45,313 bases of DNA from the NCBI GenBank assembly GCA_003019595.1, contig NEXD01000005.1:1-45313 (forward strand), in the 5' to 3' direction. Origin of the DNA: Candidatus Marsarchaeota G1 archaeon BE_D (GTDB lineage Archaea; Thermoproteota; Thermoprotei_A; Marsarchaeales; Marsarchaeaceae). Under the pieces are notes generated by a model. It was not told where the DNA came from, searched no databases, and worked only from the letters and a program-made list of their open reading frames with translations. The position numbers and the translations under genes were made by a program. Below, piece by piece: positions 1 to 10,144 of this stretch. Position 1 is the stretch's first letter; every line of letters starts with the position of its first letter.

Positions 1-123
1 TTTATGCCCATCTTTATGGTCGCAGACACGCTCACTTACGCCGAAGTGTTCTTTAACTCGCCAGCACAGTTTGCAGTGTATCTTTTTGGGTTTCACTCTA
101 CGTAGGTATACGTAGGTACGCAT
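1..123 (-). CDS. Partial ORF running off the left edge, putative zinc-ribbon protein (MRTYVYLRRVKPKKIHCKLCWRVKEHFGVSERVCDHKDGHK...)
   Basis: Minus-strand open frame read by eye; CxxC ... CxH pattern; truncated by the window edge. Confidence 0.35.
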   Translation of the reverse strand, partial: MRTYVYLRRVKPKKIHCKLCWRVKEHFGVSERVCDHKDGHK

Positions 124-536
124 CAGCATACCTGTCGTACGCGTAGAGCTTGGGCTTCATAGCATCATGCAGACCCCTCACGAGTTCACTGGTCCCACTC
201 CGCTTTCCCCCTGTCTCGACGCACCCACCACGCAGTGGGGAACGCCGACCATCTTCAGTCCCCCTGCTTCCTGTGTGTGCACGTACCTCTCCCTCTCTTA
301 CTGTGGAGGTCTTGGGTCTCTATCTACTACCACCCTACTGCCCATGCACACACAAATTGTTCAAATACAGAAATACATATAAACCTATTTTGAAACTGCT
401 GACTACGGCTTCAACAAGTTTCCTGGCACACTAGCTTACATTCCTGGTTTGTTTGACGCGCTTTTTGCGTTATATATTTTGGGTTTCTTGGCGTGTGTTT
501 TAGTGTGTCGCAAGCGACTCGTCACGAATTAAAAGT

Positions 537-1183
537 TTAAGCCAAAACCAGCGCCTTTCCCTCCCACTTCGTGAGCCCTCTTTCGCAAAGCATCGAAGCC
601 GCTTCGCGCAAGCGCTTTCTTGAAACTCTTATGCCGTAGTACCTCCTAAACCATGCGGAAAGCTCTTCAGGGTCTCCCTTTAATTCTGGGTGATTACGTA
701 GTAGCCTGAGCGTTAGGTTAGAAAGGTCTTCGTAAAAGTTCCATGGGTAGATGAACCAAGCCCAGTCCTTTACCACTTCACCCGTAAAGTCTGGTTTGAA
801 CGAGCTTTGTATCAGGTGTTGCATTGTGGCGGTTTTGACCGATAGCGGGTTGAGCGTTGACACATGCTTTACGGTTTCTGTCAAACTTGAACCCGTGTCC
901 GTTATGTCGTCCACCACTAGCACTTTTTTGCCTGTAAGGTCTGCGTTTAGCGGATACTTGATCACTGCTCTCTCTGTGTGCTCACCCGTGACGTACCAGT
1001 GTTCAACCTTGACGCTCACCAAATCCATTATGCCTAGCACATCACACAGTATTCTTGCTGGGACAAGCCCTCCTCTGCTAATCGCAACAACTAAGTCGGG
1101 TTTGTAACCAGCTTTTTTACGTTGAGCGCCATTTGCCTGCTAAGCCTGTACGCGTCCCCCCATCTTACCACCACGCATTTCAT
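537..1183 (-). CDS. Phosphoribosyltransferase (xanthine/guanine type), interrupted by an apparent -1 frameshift in T6 at 1113-1118
   Basis: PRPP-binding motif VLVVDDITDTGSS; adding one base to the homopolymer joins MKCVVVRWGDAYRLSRQMALNVKKAGYKPDLVVAISRGGLVPARILCDVLGIMDLV to the tracked ORF. Confidence 0.85.
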
Positions 1184-1293
1184 GTCCAACTGGCAACACC
1201 CAAGGAACAAAATACAATTTAGCACACAGAAGGATATATACTTACCTCTCAAGCGTAACGAAAAGCTCGGCCACTTTTTAAAACGTTAATTGA

Positions 1294-1638
1294 CTACCTC
1301 AACCTTGAAAGCCTTTCCGAAACTTCGCGCTCAAAATCAGCTTCGTGTCCTTTGGATCTTTTTACCATTATGTGACCGCGCGAAATGTGAACGAGCTCGT
1401 GTGTCACCACGTACTTCAAAAGCTGGGTTTTTTGTGGTTCTTGTAGGCTTCTCAGCTCACAAGAAACTTCGATCACAGGGATCCAGAAAGCCCTTCCTTT
1501 TTCGTGCACCTTTTTCATTCTGGTTTGTGCGAGTGTGCCTTGTTTCAGCTTTTTGTAGCCTATCCTGATAGGCGCATCTCGGATTTCGGGAAATGCTTTC
1601 ACACACGCGTTCAAAACTTCGAGTAGTTCTTTCGTCAT
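1294..1638 (-). CDS. Small predicted zinc metallopeptidase (SprT/DUF45-like)
   Basis: VTHELVHISRGH HExxH motif followed by GHEADF. Confidence 0.55.
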   Translation of the reverse strand: MTKELLEVLNACVKAFPEIRDAPIRIGYKKLKQGTLAQTRMKKVHEKGRAFWIPVIEVSCELRSLQEPQKTQLLKYVVTHELVHISRGHIMVKRSKGHEADFEREVSERLSRLR

Positions 1639-2156
1639 TTCGTTTGCACTTTTGGTTTCGCCGAGCGAACAATTCCGCTTGCGATCACAACAATACCTGC
1701 TATAAAAAGCCCTAGTGAGATATACGTGAGTGTGCTAAGAAACAGCGGGTTTGAGATCTTTGCGACCACGTACGCATATTTCACATCAAGCTGTGTCGAA
1801 CCGTTGTTGTAAAAACCAAGGTTGTAAGCTCCGCTACGTGTCCCAAGGTCGTACACAAGCTCGTAGCTTCCGTTTCTTCCGCTTGTAAGACTTGGGGTGA
1901 CGTTCGAAACACCGTTGCTCAGCCAAGTCTTAATCGGGCGAGAGCTCGTGTTGTAAAAAACTAGAAGTAGCCTTTCTGTGGCGTTGACGCTAACCGTTTT
2001 GGACGCACTAGGGGTGAGCGTAAAACTGCCTTTTTCTCCCCCTCCTAGCGAAAGTCCGATAGAGGGTGTAAAGTAAAGCAGGGGTAGAACAAGAATGTAA
2101 ACGATAAAAGCAAGCAGTAAAAGGCTTACTCCACCGATTACGACGCTCTTTTTCAA
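1635..2156 (-). CDS. Membrane-anchored protein with an extracytoplasmic beta-rich domain, unknown function
   Basis: N- and C-terminal hydrophobic segments flanking an NG/NGS-rich domain; overlaps the neighbouring start. Confidence 0.6.
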   Translation of the reverse strand: MKKSVVIGGVSLLLLAFIVYILVLPLLYFTPSIGLSLGGGEKGSFTLTPSASKTVSVNATERLLLVFYNTSSRPIKTWLSNGVSNVTPSLTSGRNGSYELVYDLGTRSGAYNLGFYNNGSTQLDVKYAYVVAKISNPLFLSTLTYISLGLFIAGIVVIASGIVRSAKPKVQTK

Positions 2157-2177
2157 ATCTTGTTTGAAACAGCCGAA

Positions 2178-2549
2178 CTAGGAATAAGTCTTTCGCTCAC
2201 GACTTACAAGCACTATTTCGTTTCCGAAGGGGTCTCCAACGCCCACGTTTGTGTGACCAGAAAGCGTTTGCTCTGGTCCATAAAGAATTCTTCCACCCTT
2301 CTTTGTGACGCGATCGAGAACGTGTGACAAATCTTCTACTTCGATAAAAATGTTAGAACCACCAGGTTTTCGCCACTCCTCGCCAACTTCAGGCACGCGT
2401 ATGAGAAGCGGGATTCCCTCAAGGTCGAACACAGCCATTCCTCTTTCTTCGTCCGCTTCGACAAGCGGTAATCCTAGCGCATCGCGGTAAAAGCTCACCG
2501 CCTCTTCGACTGAGTACCCAAAAAGTGTAACGCCCCAAAGTCTTGGCAT
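2178..2549 (-). CDS. Glyoxalase/VOC superfamily protein
   Basis: VEEAVSFYRDALGLPLVE...DPFGNEIVLV pattern. Confidence 0.85.
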   Translation of the reverse strand: MPRLWGVTLFGYSVEEAVSFYRDALGLPLVEADEERGMAVFDLEGIPLLIRVPEVGEEWRKPGGSNIFIEVEDLSHVLDRVTKKGGRILYGPEQTLSGHTNVGVGDPFGNEIVLVSRERKTYS

Positions 2550-2561
2550 AGCCCTTCCCCC

Positions 2562-3389
2562 TCACGTCTTTCCCTCAGTTATTTGCACTGCCTCACCCCT
2601 TTTTTCATCACCAAGAATTGAGTCTATCAGCTTTTTCGTGGCTTCAAGCGCTTCTTTTGAATAGTTCACAAGACTTACCGGCGTGATCGAAATGTTCTTT
2701 TCCACAAGCACTGTGTGCACGTCCGTTCCTACGTCGAGCTCTTTTTTCACCTTACCCGCAAGCCAGTAGTAGCTTTTCCCTCGTGGGTCTCGCCTTTCTA
2801 TCACGTATTCGTCGAACATTGTGCGCGCCATTGGAACGACCTTTACCACGGTCTTTTCGGTGATTCTTTCAGGAAAGTTGACGCTCAAAACGTCAACCCC
2901 TTCTGGAAGGCCGTTTTTCAAAACGCCGGCCACGATCTTTCTTGTGTAGCTTATTGCACCGGCAAACTCGTCTATAGAGGGCTCGTAGCGGTAGTCTATC
3001 ACCATGGAAAACGCAATGCCCTTAATTCCGTTTAGCGCGCCCGCAAGAGCGGCGGAAACCGTTCCGCTTGTGTAAAACGACTGTAGCGTTAGGTTTTCCC
3101 CCAAGTTTATTCCGCTTAGCACTAGCTTTATTTCTCTCCTTTTAAAAAGCTTGTACCTTGCGAGAAACACCGCGTCGGTGGGCGAACCAGAAACCGCGTA
3201 AGCGATTTTTCCGTCGATAAGAACCTTTTCGATTCTCAAAGGCTTGTAAAAGGTTATGCTCATTCCCGCGGCGCTTTGTGGACCAGCAGGCGCCACAATT
3301 TCCGTTTTTTCGCCTAATTCGCGCACTGCTCGGTAGAGCGCAAGCAACCCCGGGCTTCTTATGCCATCGTCGTTTGTTAGTACGATCAA
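2562..3389 (-). CDS. surE: 5'/3'-nucleotidase SurE
   Basis: MIVLTNDDGIRSPGLLALYRAV...VSGSPTDAV...LVLSGINLGENL. Confidence 0.95.
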   Translation of the reverse strand: MIVLTNDDGIRSPGLLALYRAVRELGEKTEIVAPAGPQSAAGMSITFYKPLRIEKVLIDGKIAYAVSGSPTDAVFLARYKLFKRREIKLVLSGINLGENLTLQSFYTSGTVSAALAGALNGIKGIAFSMVIDYRYEPSIDEFAGAISYTRKIVAGVLKNGLPEGVDVLSVNFPERITEKTVVKVVPMARTMFDEYVIERRDPRGKSYYWLAGKVKKELDVGTDVHTVLVEKNISITPVSLVNYSKEALEATKKLIDSILGDEKRGEAVQITEGKT

Positions 3390-3430
3390 TTGTCTTTCTA
3401 ATTTTAGTCGGAAGCTTGTAATAAAATCTT

Positions 3431-4909
3431 CTATGGGTGCGTTAAGATTTGCTGGTAAAGCGAGTTTATCGCGTGTTGCGAAGCTCCTAAAATTGGAGCT
3501 TCAGCAAGCCCTAGCGCTATTGTGAGCGCAAGAGAAATCGCTATAGGCACGACGTGCGAAATCGACTCTTGGAAAGCTTGCTCTCGTGGTTGTTTGTTTG
3601 CCACGCCCATGTACATGTTTTTGATGAGTCGTGCGTAGTAATAAAGACTGAGCGCGCTGTTTAGAACACCGGCCACCGCAAGCCATATCCAAGCGCCACC
3701 GGCTTTCACCGCCGCGTAAAACATGAAGAATTTGGCGACAAAAACCGACAAAGGAGGTATTCCCGCTAAACTGAGCAGAAAAATCGACATTGAAAACGCG
3801 CTCAGTGGCGCGACCCTACCAAGCCATGCATAGTCGTCAAAGGTGCTAGCCCCAAACTTTGTTTCGAAATAATCCGCGACGATGAACGACCCAGCCTTTG
3901 ACACCGCGTAGCTCAACACAAAGTATATCAAAACCGCGTAGGAGAAGCTTGAAGCTAGCGCAAGCCCTATGAGGATGTAGCCGGATTGCGAAATGCTTGA
4001 GTAAGCGAGCATTCTTTTTACTCTTGTTTGAACGAGCGCCGCGAGATTCCCTACGCTCATCGTGACAATGGACAGCGCCGCAAACAAAACACGCCACTCT
4101 AAGTGTGAAAGCGCTTGCACGCTCGGTCCCATTGTGAGAAATATCTTTAAAAGCGCGGCAAAACCCATCACTTTGGACGCGCTCGCAAGGTAAGTGGTTG
4201 TCGCGTACGGCGCACCATCGTAGGTGTCGGGAAGCCAGAGGTGGAAGGGAACTGCCGCAACCTTAAATCCGAACCCCACTATGAGCAAAACAAAGCCTAT
4301 CGCTAGCAGTCTTGACGCACTAGGAGAAATGAGCGCGAAGCTAGGCTTCAAATCGATGCTTCCAGTTGCAAGATAAACAAGAGATATCGCGTACAAAATG
4401 ATTCCCGCAGAAAGCGCGCCCACCACAAAGAACTTTATCGCCGCTTCGGCGGAGTGTGGATTGTTCTTATCAAAAAGCGTCATCGCGTAAGTCGCAACAG
4501 TCGACATTTCGAACGCGACAAAAAGCGCGATAAGGTTTGTCGAAGCGGCGACAAAGTACATTCCGAGTGTCGCAAGAACCACAAGCACATAGAACTCAAA
4601 CGGGCTACTCAACCTTTTTAAAAACTGTGAATCTGTGAGCACTACAAGGAGCGCGGAAAGACTAAAAACCACGCCGAAAATCTGCGAAAAAGAGTCGAAC
4701 AAGAAAGAGTCGCCGGCGATGTAAGCGTGAGAGTGTGACTGAATAAGAAGTAGCGAAAGCACGGTTGTGCACAAGAGCAGTGCTATGCTGATCAAGCGAC
4801 TCAGCGTGACATCTTCTAGTAGCACGTCTTGTAAGAACAACAAAAGCGCGCCAAACGCCAAAACGAGCACAGGTAAGAATTCGGGTGAAATGTTCATGTG
4901 ACTCACCAT
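3431..4909 (-). CDS. nuoN: NADH-quinone oxidoreductase subunit N (complex I antiporter-like)
   Basis: Proton-translocating domain KVAAVPFHLWLPDTYDGAP; position downstream of L and M. Confidence 0.93.
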   Translation of the reverse strand: MVSHMNISPEFLPVLVLAFGALLLFLQDVLLEDVTLSRLISIALLLCTTVLSLLLIQSHSHAYIAGDSFLFDSFSQIFGVVFSLSALLVVLTDSQFLKRLSSPFEFYVLVVLATLGMYFVAASTNLIALFVAFEMSTVATYAMTLFDKNNPHSAEAAIKFFVVGALSAGIILYAISLVYLATGSIDLKPSFALISPSASRLLAIGFVLLIVGFGFKVAAVPFHLWLPDTYDGAPYATTTYLASASKVMGFAALLKIFLTMGPSVQALSHLEWRVLFAALSIVTMSVGNLAALVQTRVKRMLAYSSISQSGYILIGLALASSFSYAVLIYFVLSYAVSKAGSFIVADYFETKFGASTFDDYAWLGRVAPLSAFSMSIFLLSLAGIPPLSVFVAKFFMFYAAVKAGGAWIWLAVAGVLNSALSLYYYARLIKNMYMGVANKQPREQAFQESISHVVPIAISLALTIALGLAEAPILGASQHAINSLYQQILTHP

Positions 4910-6393
4910 CCCGCAAGCTTCACGATCAGCTGTGCGCTTGGCGCTATGTAAGACTGCAGTATCAGCGGGTAAACGCCAAGCGCGATTATAAAAATCGCGA
5001 ATATCGAAAGAGAGACGAGCTCGCTACCCGAAAGATCGTGAAAATGTATGCCTTTTAAAGGCTCAGAGAACACCACCCTTTGTAGCATCCAAGTGAAGTA
5101 ACCGAGGGTTATCGCAAGAACCGTGGCTGTCAAAATACCCGCGTAAACGTTCACGGATAGCGCGCTTGTGATTATCATGTATTCTCCAACAAACCCGCTT
5201 AAGCCTGGTAGTCCAACGGCTGCAAGAGAAGCAAAAGTGATGAACCCTCCTAGTTTTGGCATGAGGTGTGCGAGTCCGCTCAGCTTTGGTATGTCTCTTG
5301 TTCCCGTGGATTCCCCGATAAACCCTGCAAGAAGGAACAAAGAGCCGATGATGACACCGTGGCTAAACATTTGAAAAACCGCGCCAACAAGCCCAATAGG
5401 TGTAAGAGAAGCCACACCGATGAGCACAAAGCCCATGTGGCTTATGCTCGAAAGCGCGACCATTCTCTTTACGTCAACCTGCCTAAAAGTCACAAAAGAC
5501 GCGTAAAGCGCGCTCACCAAACCTAGAATAAGAAGCCAGTGCGCATATGCTTGGGCGACGCTTGGGATCATCTCGAACGCAAACCGGATAAGCCCATACC
5601 CGCCCATCTTGAGTAGCAACGCCGCAAGAATCACGCTCACAGGACTTGGCGCTTCGACGTGCGCATCTGGAAGCCAGGTGTGAAACGGAAAGATCGGCAT
5701 TTTCACAAAGAAACCAAAAACTAGCGTTGCAAAGATCGCACTCTTTAGGCTCTGAGGAAAGGACGCGCTTGAAAGAGCCTTGGAAATCACGACCAAGTCA
5801 AATGTGGACGAGTTTGTTGAAAAATACGCAAGGAATATTCCGATGAGCATCACCACGCTTCCAACATGAGTGTAAATCAGAAACTTGTACGCCGCGTATT
5901 CCCTTCTTCCCCCACCCCAAACACCTATAAGAAAGAACATGGGTATTAGCACGATTTCCCAAAAGATGAAGAAAACGAACAAGTTGAGCGAAGTGAACAC
6001 GCCGAGCACACCGCTTTCCGTGATAAGTAGCAACGAGTAGTAAAACGCCTGTCTTTGTGTTATCGTGTTTTTGGACGCAAGAACTGAGCAAAGCGTTGTC
6101 ACAGTTGTAAGAACGACCAGCGGAACGCTTATTCCGTCAACTCCAAAAGTGAGGTTTATCCCAAGTTGAGGAAGCCACGCGTAGCTTGAGTATTCCGAAA
6201 ACTCCCCGAATTGCCACTTTAATGGGTTTAGTCCATAGGACAAAAGCACAAACAAAGAAAGTAGCAGAGTGACAGCCGAACTCACAAGCGCAAATCGAAA
6301 GGCTATCGCATCACCCCTTTTTGTTGCACCTACAAAAAGCAAAGCAAACCCCGTAACCAGAGGAAAGAAAACGCTCAAAACCACAAAATCCAT
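4903..6393 (-). CDS. nuoM: NADH-quinone oxidoreductase subunit M
   Basis: VKMPIFPFHTWLPDAHVEAPSPVSVILAALLLKMGGYGLIRF. Confidence 0.95.
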   Translation of the reverse strand: MDFVVLSVFFPLVTGFALLFVGATKRGDAIAFRFALVSSAVTLLLSLFVLLSYGLNPLKWQFGEFSEYSSYAWLPQLGINLTFGVDGISVPLVVLTTVTTLCSVLASKNTITQRQAFYYSLLLITESGVLGVFTSLNLFVFFIFWEIVLIPMFFLIGVWGGGRREYAAYKFLIYTHVGSVVMLIGIFLAYFSTNSSTFDLVVISKALSSASFPQSLKSAIFATLVFGFFVKMPIFPFHTWLPDAHVEAPSPVSVILAALLLKMGGYGLIRFAFEMIPSVAQAYAHWLLILGLVSALYASFVTFRQVDVKRMVALSSISHMGFVLIGVASLTPIGLVGAVFQMFSHGVIIGSLFLLAGFIGESTGTRDIPKLSGLAHLMPKLGGFITFASLAAVGLPGLSGFVGEYMIITSALSVNVYAGILTATVLAITLGYFTWMLQRVVFSEPLKGIHFHDLSGSELVSLSIFAIFIIALGVYPLILQSYIAPSAQLIVKLAGW

Positions 6394-8265
6394 TCAGCCC
6401 ACCACCAAAATGACAAGAATCACAATCACACCCAAAACCACCGCTGCTGCGTAGTTTCTTACGCGGCCGGTTTCGATTTTTCTCACTCTTTGACCAAGCT
6501 TTAGCGTTGCAGCCGCGATTCCGTTCACCACACCGTCGATCACTCTTCTATCAAAGAAGTCGAGTAGCGCGCACCAACCGCTCGTAACCCCTCTTGCAAA
6601 CGCATTGTAAGACGCATCGAAGTAGTACCCCTTTTCAAGAAGTGTGCGAATTCCGCGGCCTAGTGAGGTTTTTTCCACAAGCTCAGGCTTTATCCAAGTT
6701 CTTGGGTACACGCTGTAAGCCACAAAGATTCCAGCAAGTGAAGCAATAAGCGTAGAAACGCTGAGCACTAGCGTAGGCTCTTGAGTCAAGGGAAGTGCGT
6801 CAGAGTACAGCACGTACGGTTGAAACACATCGTCAAACGGAGTCCACAGCCATCCTGTGATCAGCGTGAGTGCCATGAGCGTGACCATAGGAACGGTCAT
6901 TACACGTGGCACTTCGTGTACCTCAAACTGTCTTTCCACTTTTGGAGGTAGAACGTACGCGATAAAGAACGCGCGGAAGATGTAAAACGCAGTGAGAATG
7001 GCGGTGACAAGCGTCAAAGCGTATACGAGATAGTCGCCCGTTGTCAAGCCATAGCGGTAAGCCGCCCCGATTATCACGTCTTTGCTAAAGAAGCCGTTAA
7101 ACGGAAATATGCCGCTAAGCGCCAAAGCGCCAAAAAGAAAAGCAAGACTTGTCACTTTCATCTTGCGGAAAAGCCCGCCCATTTTGCGAATGTCTCTTTC
7201 ACCCCCAAGTACATGAAGAACCGCGCCAGCCGAAAGGAAAAGCATCGATTTAAAAATCGCGTGGTTAAGCAAGTGGAACATCGACGCGCCAAACGCGCCA
7301 ACTCCGAGACCGGCCATCATATAACCAAGCTGGCTCATCGTTGAGTACGCGAGAATTCTTTTTAAGTCGTAAGAAACTAGCGCCATTGTGGACGCAAGAA
7401 AAGCGGAGAGAGCGCCGACCAGCGCCACAACCTCAAGCGCATAAGGCGAAACTTGAAACAGTGGATAAAGCCTTGCCACAAGGTAAACGCCTGCGGCAAC
7501 CATTGTCGCCGAGTGGATGAGTGCGCTCACGGTCGTAGGTCCTTCCATCGCGTCTGGAAGCCAAGTGTGCAGTGGAAGCTGCGCGGACTTTCCTATTGCG
7601 CCGACGAATATCCCAAGAGCGATCGTCGTTCTGACCACTGGCGAAATCACAAGAGAAGACGGATTTGAAAGAAGAGAAGGAAGGCTGAGCGTGTGCGCGT
7701 TCAAATAAAGTATCACAAGCGCCACAAGAAAACCCACATCGCCGACCCGTGTTACCACAAAAGCCTTTTTTGCGGCGGCCGCGGCTTCGGGTTTTGTGTA
7801 CCAAAAGCCTATCAAAAGATAAGAACAAACACCCACTAGCTCCCAAAAAACGTACATCGTTATAATCGTGCCAGCAAGAGCAAGGCCCATCATCGAGCCA
7901 GAAAACACCATCATCTCAGTCCAGTAGCGCGGAAGCCCTTCCTCATGTCCCATGTACTCGAGCGAGTAAACGAGTATCAACAGGGAAATAAAAGCGGTGA
8001 GCGCGCTCATGAGCTCACTCAGGTGGTCCACGTATATCCCAAGGTCTATATAGGACACGCCTGATGAAACCCAGTGTAGCGTCGAGTAGTACGGAAGTGG
8101 CTTTTTCACAAAAAACAGCGCTAGTGAAAGAATCGTGGAAAGCATAAGAGAGGCTATCGCGACAAACCCCCCACCATGCGCCATTCTCTTACCAAAAAGT
8201 AGCGGGATTGGGGAAAGAACAAGAGGGAAAACGGGTATAAGCCAAGCGTAGTGTAGCAAGTTCAC
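6394..8265 (-). CDS. nuoL: NADH-quinone oxidoreductase subunit L
   Basis: GKSAQLPLHTWLPDAMEGPTTVSALIHSATMVAAGVYLVAR. Confidence 0.96.
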   Translation of the reverse strand: MNLLHYAWLIPVFPLVLSPIPLLFGKRMAHGGGFVAIASLMLSTILSLALFFVKKPLPYYSTLHWVSSGVSYIDLGIYVDHLSELMSALTAFISLLILVYSLEYMGHEEGLPRYWTEMMVFSGSMMGLALAGTIITMYVFWELVGVCSYLLIGFWYTKPEAAAAAKKAFVVTRVGDVGFLVALVILYLNAHTLSLPSLLSNPSSLVISPVVRTTIALGIFVGAIGKSAQLPLHTWLPDAMEGPTTVSALIHSATMVAAGVYLVARLYPLFQVSPYALEVVALVGALSAFLASTMALVSYDLKRILAYSTMSQLGYMMAGLGVGAFGASMFHLLNHAIFKSMLFLSAGAVLHVLGGERDIRKMGGLFRKMKVTSLAFLFGALALSGIFPFNGFFSKDVIIGAAYRYGLTTGDYLVYALTLVTAILTAFYIFRAFFIAYVLPPKVERQFEVHEVPRVMTVPMVTLMALTLITGWLWTPFDDVFQPYVLYSDALPLTQEPTLVLSVSTLIASLAGIFVAYSVYPRTWIKPELVEKTSLGRGIRTLLEKGYYFDASYNAFARGVTSGWCALLDFFDRRVIDGVVNGIAAATLKLGQRVRKIETGRVRNYAAAVVLGVIVILVILVVG

Positions 8266-8267
8266 CG

Positions 8268-8570
8268 CTATCCCCTCAACTCCTTGATCTTATCAAGGTC
8301 GATCGTCTTAAACAGCTTGTCTACAACTAGCACGATCGCGATTCCTATTGCCGCTTCCGCTGCGGCGACGCCTATTCCTATCATCGCAAGCGCAAGCCCT
8401 TGCGCAACGCCCGTAAACGCGGAGTACGCGACAAAGTCGATGTTTGCTGAGTTTAAGATGAGCTCGATCGACATGAGCATCCTTACAGCGTTTCTAGAGG
8501 TGAGCACGCCGTACACACCAACTGAAAAAAGCGTAGCGGATAGCGCAACCACTTGGTAAAAGCCGATCAA
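8268..8570 (-). CDS. nuoK: NADH-quinone oxidoreductase subunit K, probable TTG start at 8570
   Basis: [31 protein letters not shown]; the tracked ORF over-extends into nuoJ. Confidence 0.92.
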   Translation of the reverse strand: MIGFYQVVALSATLFSVGVYGVLTSRNAVRMLMSIELILNSANIDFVAYSAFTGVAQGLALAMIGIGVAAAEAAIGIAIVLVVDKLFKTIDLDKIKELRG

Positions 8571-9079
8571 CTGCCACCACCCCTTTTTTTGTCTTTTTTC
8601 ACAAGGTATATCGAGCCTATTGCCGAAGCCGCGATAAGACCAGCTAGCGCGTACATCGCGCCTCTTAGCTCGACATAAAGCGATGCGGCTATTTGGGAAA
8701 TTCCCACCTGCGTGAGCGTTGTTTGTAAGCTTCCAAGCGTCGTGGTCGAGCTCAGTATTAGCAAAAACAGAAGAACACACATCACAAGGTAAAGCAAGTT
8801 TTCGCTTTTCGTGAGCTGTCTAATCCTACTCGGTAGCTCTTCTCGTCTTGTGAACATCACACCAAAAAGTATTATCACAGTCACCGCGCCAGCGTAAACG
8901 AGTAGCTGAACCATCGAAAGAAAGAGGCTACCTAGTAGCACAAACAAGGCTGCAACTGAAGCAAGCGCGGAAATGAGCGCGGTCGCAGCCCTTACGATGT
9001 CTCGTATTACGACCACGCCTAGCGCGGACAAAAAGGTTATCACTGAAATCGCATAAAAAGCCAAATCGAGCGTGTTCAC
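8567..9079 (-). CDS. nuoJ: NADH-quinone oxidoreductase subunit J
   Basis: Multi-TM protein with [18 protein letters not shown]. Confidence 0.92.
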   Translation of the reverse strand: MNTLDLAFYAISVITFLSALGVVVIRDIVRAATALISALASVAALFVLLGSLFLSMVQLLVYAGAVTVIILFGVMFTRREELPSRIRQLTKSENLLYLVMCVLLFLLILSSTTTLGSLQTTLTQVGISQIAASLYVELRGAMYALAGLIAASAIGSIYLVKKDKKRGGGS

Positions 9080-9085
9080 GCGCGT

Positions 9086-10144
9086 TCACCTCAAAATCAA
9101 GAGTCCGTGTGACAGCGCGGCCATTGCGATAAACGGCGTGACTAGTAGCCAAACCACGCTCAGAGGCACCAAGTACTTCCAACCCAAGTTGAGCATCTGG
9201 TCGATTCTCACACGTGGGTAAGCCGCTCTGATCCAAACGAGTAGCGTGAAAACAAGGATGGTCTTCAAAAAAAGCCAAACGATCGCAGGGATGGGCGCAG
9301 GTCCTAACCAACCACCAAGAAAAAGGCACACGAGTATCGCAGAACCCGTGAAAGCCCTGAGATACTCGTTAAGGTAAACCAGAAGAAATTTCGCACCACC
9401 GTACTCGGTGTTCCAACCTGCCACAAGCTCTGAATCCGCTTCTGTCAAGTCGAAAGGTGTGCGCTCAAGCTCGGCTAAGAGTGAAATAAGAAAAAGGATG
9501 AATGCAGGAAATTCAAGTAGTGCAAACGGGAAGGAGTGCGCCTGATCCAGCACTATTGTGAAAATGTTCATGCTTTTTGTCAGCGCGACCACACTCAAAA
9601 ATGTGAGAATAATCGGAATTTCGTAGCTAATTAGCTGAGCGGCCGACCTAAATCCGCCCACAAGCGTGTACTTACTCCCACCAGCCCATCCACCAAGAAG
9701 AACGAGTATGGGTTCAAGCGCAAAGAACGCGAAGGCCACCAAAAGAGACGGCTCAAAGTTCGAAAAAACAAAAAGTTGCGGATTGAGCGATTTTGGAAAT
9801 AGCAGTGACAGCGTGTAATCAAAGGGAATGACCATGAGTGCGACGAAAGTTGTGGCCACGCCGATCACAGGAACCGCGTTGTAAAGTGGCTTGTCCGCAC
9901 CAAGCGGGGTAAAGTCTTCCTTTACCACAAGTTTTATCGCATCCGCAAAGAGCTGAAGCGAACCGTACCTTCCCACTTCGGTGGGCCCGTAGCGAGACAT
10001 TATTCTTGCCCAAAGCTTTCTTTCGATGTAGATTTCGATTAACGAGCCGAGGCTTGCGACGATAAAAACCGCGATCGCGCTCACAAGCGCCCTTAAAAAC
10101 ACACTTCCTTCGACAAAACTCAAGAACGATGTGGCTAAACCCAC
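9086..10144 (-). CDS. nuoH: NADH-quinone oxidoreductase subunit H
   Basis: ERKLWARIMSRYGPTEVG and ELERTPFDLTEADSELVAGWNTEYGG. Confidence 0.97.
   Translation of the reverse strand: MGLATSFLSFVEGSVFLRALVSAIAVFIVASLGSLIEIYIERKLWARIMSRYGPTEVGRYGSLQLFADAIKLVVKEDFTPLGADKPLYNAVPVIGVATTFVALMVIPFDYTLSLLFPKSLNPQLFVFSNFEPSLLVAFAFFALEPILVLLGGWAGGSKYTLVGGFRSAAQLISYEIPIILTFLSVVALTKSMNIFTIVLDQAHSFPFALLEFPAFILFLISLLAELERTPFDLTEADSELVAGWNTEYGGAKFLLVYLNEYLRAFTGSAILVCLFLGGWLGPAPIPAIVWLFLKTILVFTLLVWIRAAYPRVRIDQMLNLGWKYLVPLSVVWLLVTPFIAMAALSHGLLILR

Noticed and set aside
150-434. Plus-strand 94-aa ORF
   Set aside because: Low-complexity Pro/Ser-rich translation with no motif; the opposite strand reads more plausibly
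8571-8780. N-terminal extension of the nuoK ORF
   Set aside because: Runs through nuoJ in another frame; TTG at 8570 gives a normal-length NuoK
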